From Spongospora subterranea (taxonomy: Eukaryota; Endomyxa; Phytomyxea; Plasmodiophorida; Plasmodiophoridae), in NCBI GenBank assembly GCA_900404475.1, contig OUQQ01000050.1, forward strand, positions 45,065-55,869: a stretch of 10,805 bases of DNA. The letters are read 5' to 3'. The notes beneath the pieces are model-generated. The model was not told the origin of the DNA, did no database searches, and saw nothing but the letters and a program-made list of their open reading frames with translations. A program made the translations under genes and the position numbers. Positions 7,401-10,805 of this stretch are shown here, piece after piece (position 1 is the first letter of the stretch; every line of letters begins with the position of its first letter).

Positions 7401-10400
7401 TGACTTTCACCCGTTGATGCATTTTCCTGAAGTTGTGCTGTTTGCGCCACTTTCTTATCGCCAAGGAAAGGACAAATTCAAGTCGAATTTCGACACATCG
7501 ACGTAATACTATTTGTCGATAGCTAAGCGTTGACGATATGGACCTTAATTGGCGAAACGCTAACCGCATTTGCAGCTTTTCCATTAAGCGAGCGATTCGG
7601 TGAACCATGTCAGCACACTTAACACGCCGGCGACAGGCACCGGCCCATGCTGTGAGGAAAACAAGGGCACGTTTTTTTGAAAGATAAATACATGCGTTGT
7701 TCAGATTCTGAAGCTGGCCGAATCGTTCACGCCATTTTTCAAAAAACGATATCAACAGCTGGTTCTGGTTTCGCTCGAAAAAAACGTTAACTCTAACAGT
7801 TATTGTTAACTGAGTTGCCAGGGCTTTGCGCCATGTGAGAAAAGAAATTTCAATCACCCGGTAAGACCTGCAATGGCAGAACTCTTGATATAAGCCCATT
7901 AACGATTTTAGATGCTGGGTCTTGGCAACCCAGAGCTTTACGATTCGAACCTTTAGTTGTCGATGATGTTGATGTAAAAAATTATGTGAAAGGTCATCCA
8001 ATCGCCTGAGGCATTGGTGACATGAATACCATATCTTCCAACTCTCTTTGACACAGCGATTGGCCTTGTTCAGTGATGTTACGCAGGTGAGCCTTTGCAG
8101 ATGTATTTGGAAGAACAAATGCTTCACCCATTGTCGAAAGAAAACTTGTAGGTTGATAGTTTTTCTTCGGCTTTCAAAAAAAGTCAGATGCAATGCATCA
8201 TCTGAAGTGTTGCGTACGAGAACTTGACGGAACTGCTCAAAATTGCGACGGAGACGAAACAAATCGGCGCTGCGATTATACTTTTTGGATAATAAGACGT
8301 CTTTCCAACAAAGCCATGTCTTCCTATATTTGTTGAAAATTGTACAGCTAGCGATTAGTTTTCCTTTTCGACTACATCGAACTCTGAAAGAGAGGATCGT
8401 AACACCCCTGCGTAATCGCATACGTCTACATTGATCATCAGCATCTCCCTTCATGCGAATTCGTAACTTGGATAGGGCAACGGCATTGCGGAACAATGCC
8501 AGCCCTTTAACCAAGGCGCTCCTTATTCTGTAATCTCTTGCCACCCTGAGCGCATGCTCTTGATTCTAAGAATTCAGACCTGTTCACAAAGTTACCGAAA
8601 TGATTCGTCACCATACCTTTCGACGGATTGTGAACTGATTCCAAAGCATAAGCGAATGAACAAGTTTGCGAAAGTAGATATTCTTGACGGCAGTTTCAAT
8701 AAGAACTCCAAGTTGCTGACGCTTCTGTGATTCAAATCTCCAGCGATCCATTACTTTCAACACAAGCTTTTGTCGGCGAAATGAATCAGAAATACCCTCG
8801 GCATTAGCACACCAATGTCTGATTCTCAAAGAGGAAATCCACAGTCGAAGGGAATTTCGCAAGCATGCAGTATCGTGAACTTGCTTGGCAAAATCCAGTT
8901 GCAGCTGCCTATTCCCGATAGATATAAATTCTGCTCTCCACTTTGAAAAATGTTGAAATGCACGCTGTCTGTAGTTTTTTTTGAAAAAAATGCTGGAGAT
9001 TAACCGTATCCTTACCTATTCAATAGCGTTTGTGAACGCTGCACAGCTCGCCAATTAGCCCAACTAGAACGAATCATGGCTTTCTGGCGAAGCATGACAT
9101 ATTGCGGCTGAAGACGACGAAACAATGATTCGTAATTGAATAAGGTCTTCCACTTCTATAAAAGTCCACAAATTGAAACAGACTTTTCACAAGATAGTTT
9201 GTTGTTTACCAAAAATGAGTTGCTTTTGATATAGCACGTGAACCGCTGGAGAAGCTCTTCTCTTCTGGATTTACGATGGTGATAACAATTTGCAAAAAAA
9301 TGGATTGAAAAACGTTTTCTTCTGCGCCGATCATGCGACCAACCGCGCCATTCACGAAATGTGGTGATAAGCAATGGTTTGAAAGCCAGCCGCATGGTAG
9401 CCACACATGGAGCATGCTTTGAAAGTTTCCACCTTATTGATATACTCATTCTGATCCTAAACAAACTTTGTTGTGCATCTCTGAAAAAAGTAAATCCTGT
9501 AAAACTCCAGTATTGGTGAAAATTACCTCCAGTGTAGAGTGCTGAATAAATCGAACTTGAACGCAACCTTTAGCCACAATAGTAAAGCGTTGACAGCTGT
9601 ACGCGTAAAAGTGCAGCTAGCCTGTCGATATTGGCACTGGCGGTGCCAGCGATGCATGAAAATTACAATGAGGCATCGTCTTGCTTGTTTAACATGAAGG
9701 AACAAATTACGCCATTCAGCCCACATCAAAGAAAGTGTTCGAGTCTGTATCTGTCCCTATGTCTTGTCAACATTTGCTGCATTCACTGTTTGGGGCAGCC
9801 TACCTCATTTTTACGTTCGATAAGGAGAGTTTCTTGAAGCGCTGTTCTCCAATTTCTCAGCACAGCAGATAGTGTGACTTGAACAACTCTGATTTGAACC
9901 TTCTCGTAAATTGTGCTACAAAATGCCCTACGCTGAACGCGCGTGCGGAGTGCATGAAAAATTAAACGTGCCCTTTGATTAAGCAAATAAGAGGCAGCGA
10001 GCCTATTGTTGTCGGAATGTGCTCGAGAGCCTAGGGCTTTGTATTAGGCAAACACGTACTGCAAAAGTGGTTTTTCTTACTATTTGCGAACAATTGCCAC
10101 TTTCGAAGAGCGAATTGGATTGAGTGAAATTCAAAATGTTCGACAGCGCGAGCGATGAAGGCGCGCTGACGAATCAGAGAAACCCTGCCCTCAATTGTAA
10201 CTCTAAAGACTTTTTACTTTTGTGAAACGAGTTTTTAAATACGAAGCCATACTTTCTCCAGGCGGAAAACGTGCCTTCACGCAAAGAATGATCGCAACGA
10301 AGAGCAAGATCGTATATACTTTCTTCACTCCGCGACTTAGGGTTGGGATCGTTTCCAGGAGGATTATCATCGCTAAGGACGTGATAATGGATGGTCGCAT

Positions 10401-10693
10401 CTCGATGTTTGCGGTCTGTGCTCACCGTAGCTGCATTTGATGGACAGGATTCGTCGATAAAGCTTTCCAGCAATTTCCTATACGACTCCTCTGAGCAATA
10501 TGCTAGTTGCCCACCTTCAAGAACAATACTGATAGTATGTGAGATCCGCGTCAGTTCGTAGGCCATGCCGAGGGAGTACTACTTCATATGCGTCTAACAC
10601 GTCAAGTATGGTCATGCTGCATCCTTCTCGTTGGACTGCCGCCACCTGAAAAATCTCTTGGACAATCCTCGCATTGGCACCGTTTTCTCCCAT
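4500..10693 (-). CDS. Giant Sfi1-like centrin-binding repeat protein (12 exons, complete)
   Basis: Sfi1-type proteins are long helices that bind centrins along their length at centrosomes, spindle poles and basal bodies. Exons in transcript order: 10530-10693, 10253-10477, 10081-10202, 9804-10030, 9527-9756, 9210-9480, 9016-9155, 8617-8968, 6485-8565, 5245-6431, 4683-5196, 4500-4620. The sum is 5634 nt, exactly 1878 codons, with all phases consistent: 1877 residues, about twice yeast Sfi1. The start is ATG 10693-10691, with an in-frame TGA at 10705-10703. Residues 1-120 form a separate domain (RIVQEIFQVAA, ILDVLDAYEVVLPRHGL, TYYQKLLESF) that I cannot name, followed by a polar linker. From about residue 125 to 1838 there are roughly 40-45 tryptophan cores, e.g. 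FSAWRK, FREWRGW, FEKWRERF, FRVWRC, FQAWSR, FRAWMAY, FRIWSY, FLAWR, in very basic helices. Acceptors at 10031 and 9757 have nearby in-frame alternatives. The C-terminus is uncertain: a 48-nt intron at 4497-4544 would bypass TAA and add a different tail. Confidence 0.85.
4683..10271 (-). repeat. Tandem Sfi1-type (centrin-binding) protein repeats
   Basis: The coded protein shows a hydrophobic-x-x-W-basic core recurring about every 25-45 residues through exons 2-11, in places as close as 18-20. Copies are well diverged at protein level and show no visible nucleotide identity, so the array is old rather than freshly amplified. Best-formed cores lie in exon 9 (6485-8565, about 16 cores) and exon 10 (5245-6431, about 11 cores). 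In yeast and human Sfi1 each such unit binds one centrin; here that is inferred from the motif. Confidence 0.75.
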
Positions 10694-10729
10694 GATGCTA
10701 CCTCATGGGACGACTACACCTGTTTTATT
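10694..10729. promoter_or_regulatory. Short divergent spacer upstream of the Sfi1-like gene
   Basis: Only 36 bp separate the Sfi1-like ATG (10693, minus) from a possible plus-strand ATG at 10730. If the plus-strand start is real, the two genes share a very compact two-way promoter and their 5' UTRs must overlap. I recognise no clear initiator or TATA element in it. The call depends on the doubtful right-hand gene. Confidence 0.25.
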
Positions 10730-10805
10730 ATGACGAATAATCGTGTAATCTCAGGGTTCGATGAAGAAATTTGGCGACGAAACGCAAACAGGGTGCGCAG
10801 CCTCC
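10730..10805 (+). CDS. Possible start of a divergent gene, cut by the window edge
   Basis: From ATG 10730-10732 a frame stays open for 25 codons to the edge, beginning MTNNRVISGFDEEIWRRNAN and then RVRSL. The mix of acidic, aromatic and arginine residues looks protein-like. No in-frame stop separates it from upstream sequence, so an earlier start or a shadow of the opposite strand cannot be excluded. No family is recognisable from so short a piece. A different-frame ATG at 10761 is a weaker alternative. Confidence 0.3.
   Translation, partial: MTNNRVISGFDEEIWRRNANRVRSL

Noticed and set aside
8971..8990. Perfect T-run/A-run inverted repeat (T8-G-A7)
   Set aside because: It falls within the 47-nt intron 8969-9015 next to its CTACAG acceptor and is most simply a pyrimidine tract, not a terminator.
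10564..10566. ATG at 10566 as the Sfi1-like start, with an in-frame TAG just upstream
   Set aside because: The frame between 10529 and 10479 is better explained as an intron (GTATTG...TATAG, 52 nt). The upstream exon in another frame continues open to ATG 10693, which has its own upstream stop.
1..10805. Bacterial operon, CRISPR array, insertion sequence or phage content
   Set aside because: Coding sense is recovered only by splicing, the families are eukaryotic, and no spaced identical repeats, transposase or terminal inverted repeats were seen.

Overview
The window is eukaryotic nuclear DNA, read as gene-dense and intron-rich. I reconstructed three spliced genes by matching reading-frame phase across junctions. 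They contain 25 introns of about 44-67 nt (mean near 52 nt), mostly with GTATGT/GTAAG-type donors and YAG acceptors, some with CTAAC-like branch points. The proteins are a TRAPP II tethering subunit, a mitochondrial-type GIDE-domain membrane protein and a giant Sfi1-like centrin-scaffold protein. Together with tiny spacers and introns they suggest a compact protist genome with flagellar basal bodies. An oomycete (stramenopile) is my best guess and a white-rust (Albugo-like) genome is possible, but the sequence alone does not prove a taxon.

Layout, left to right. (1) Positions 1-1906, minus strand: the first 9 exons (about 496 residues) of a Trs120/TRAPPC9 orthologue, which runs off the left edge. 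(2) 1907-2705: the only sizeable non-coding stretch (about 800 bp), between two divergent genes. It holds a cluster of TAACGG/CCGTTA motifs with an inverted repeat, a weak initiator-like match, a degenerate direct repeat and one undetermined base (2592). (3) 2706-3849, plus strand: a 7-exon gene for a 269-residue two-TM protein with a GIDE domain (the MUL1/MULAN/SP1 family) but no RING finger. (4) 3901-4428, minus strand: an intronless 175-residue two-TM protein of unknown function, only 51 bp from the convergent GIDE gene. (5) 4500-10693, minus strand: a 12-exon gene for a protein of about 1877 residues made almost entirely of Sfi1-type tryptophan-cored helical repeats (about 40-45), behind a distinct N-terminal domain of about 120 residues. 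(6) From 10730, plus strand: a possible start of a divergent gene that leaves the right edge.

The genes are not an operon and share no pathway. Trs120 acts in Golgi/endosome trafficking, the GIDE protein probably in the mitochondrial or another organelle outer membrane, and the Sfi1-like protein at centrosomes or basal bodies. The points most worth following are the size and repeat content of the Sfi1-like protein, its unidentified N-terminal domain, the missing RING in the GIDE protein, and the uncertain junction at 4425-4502. There, an open in-frame extension of the Sfi1-like gene ends in a stop overlapping the next gene's ATG.
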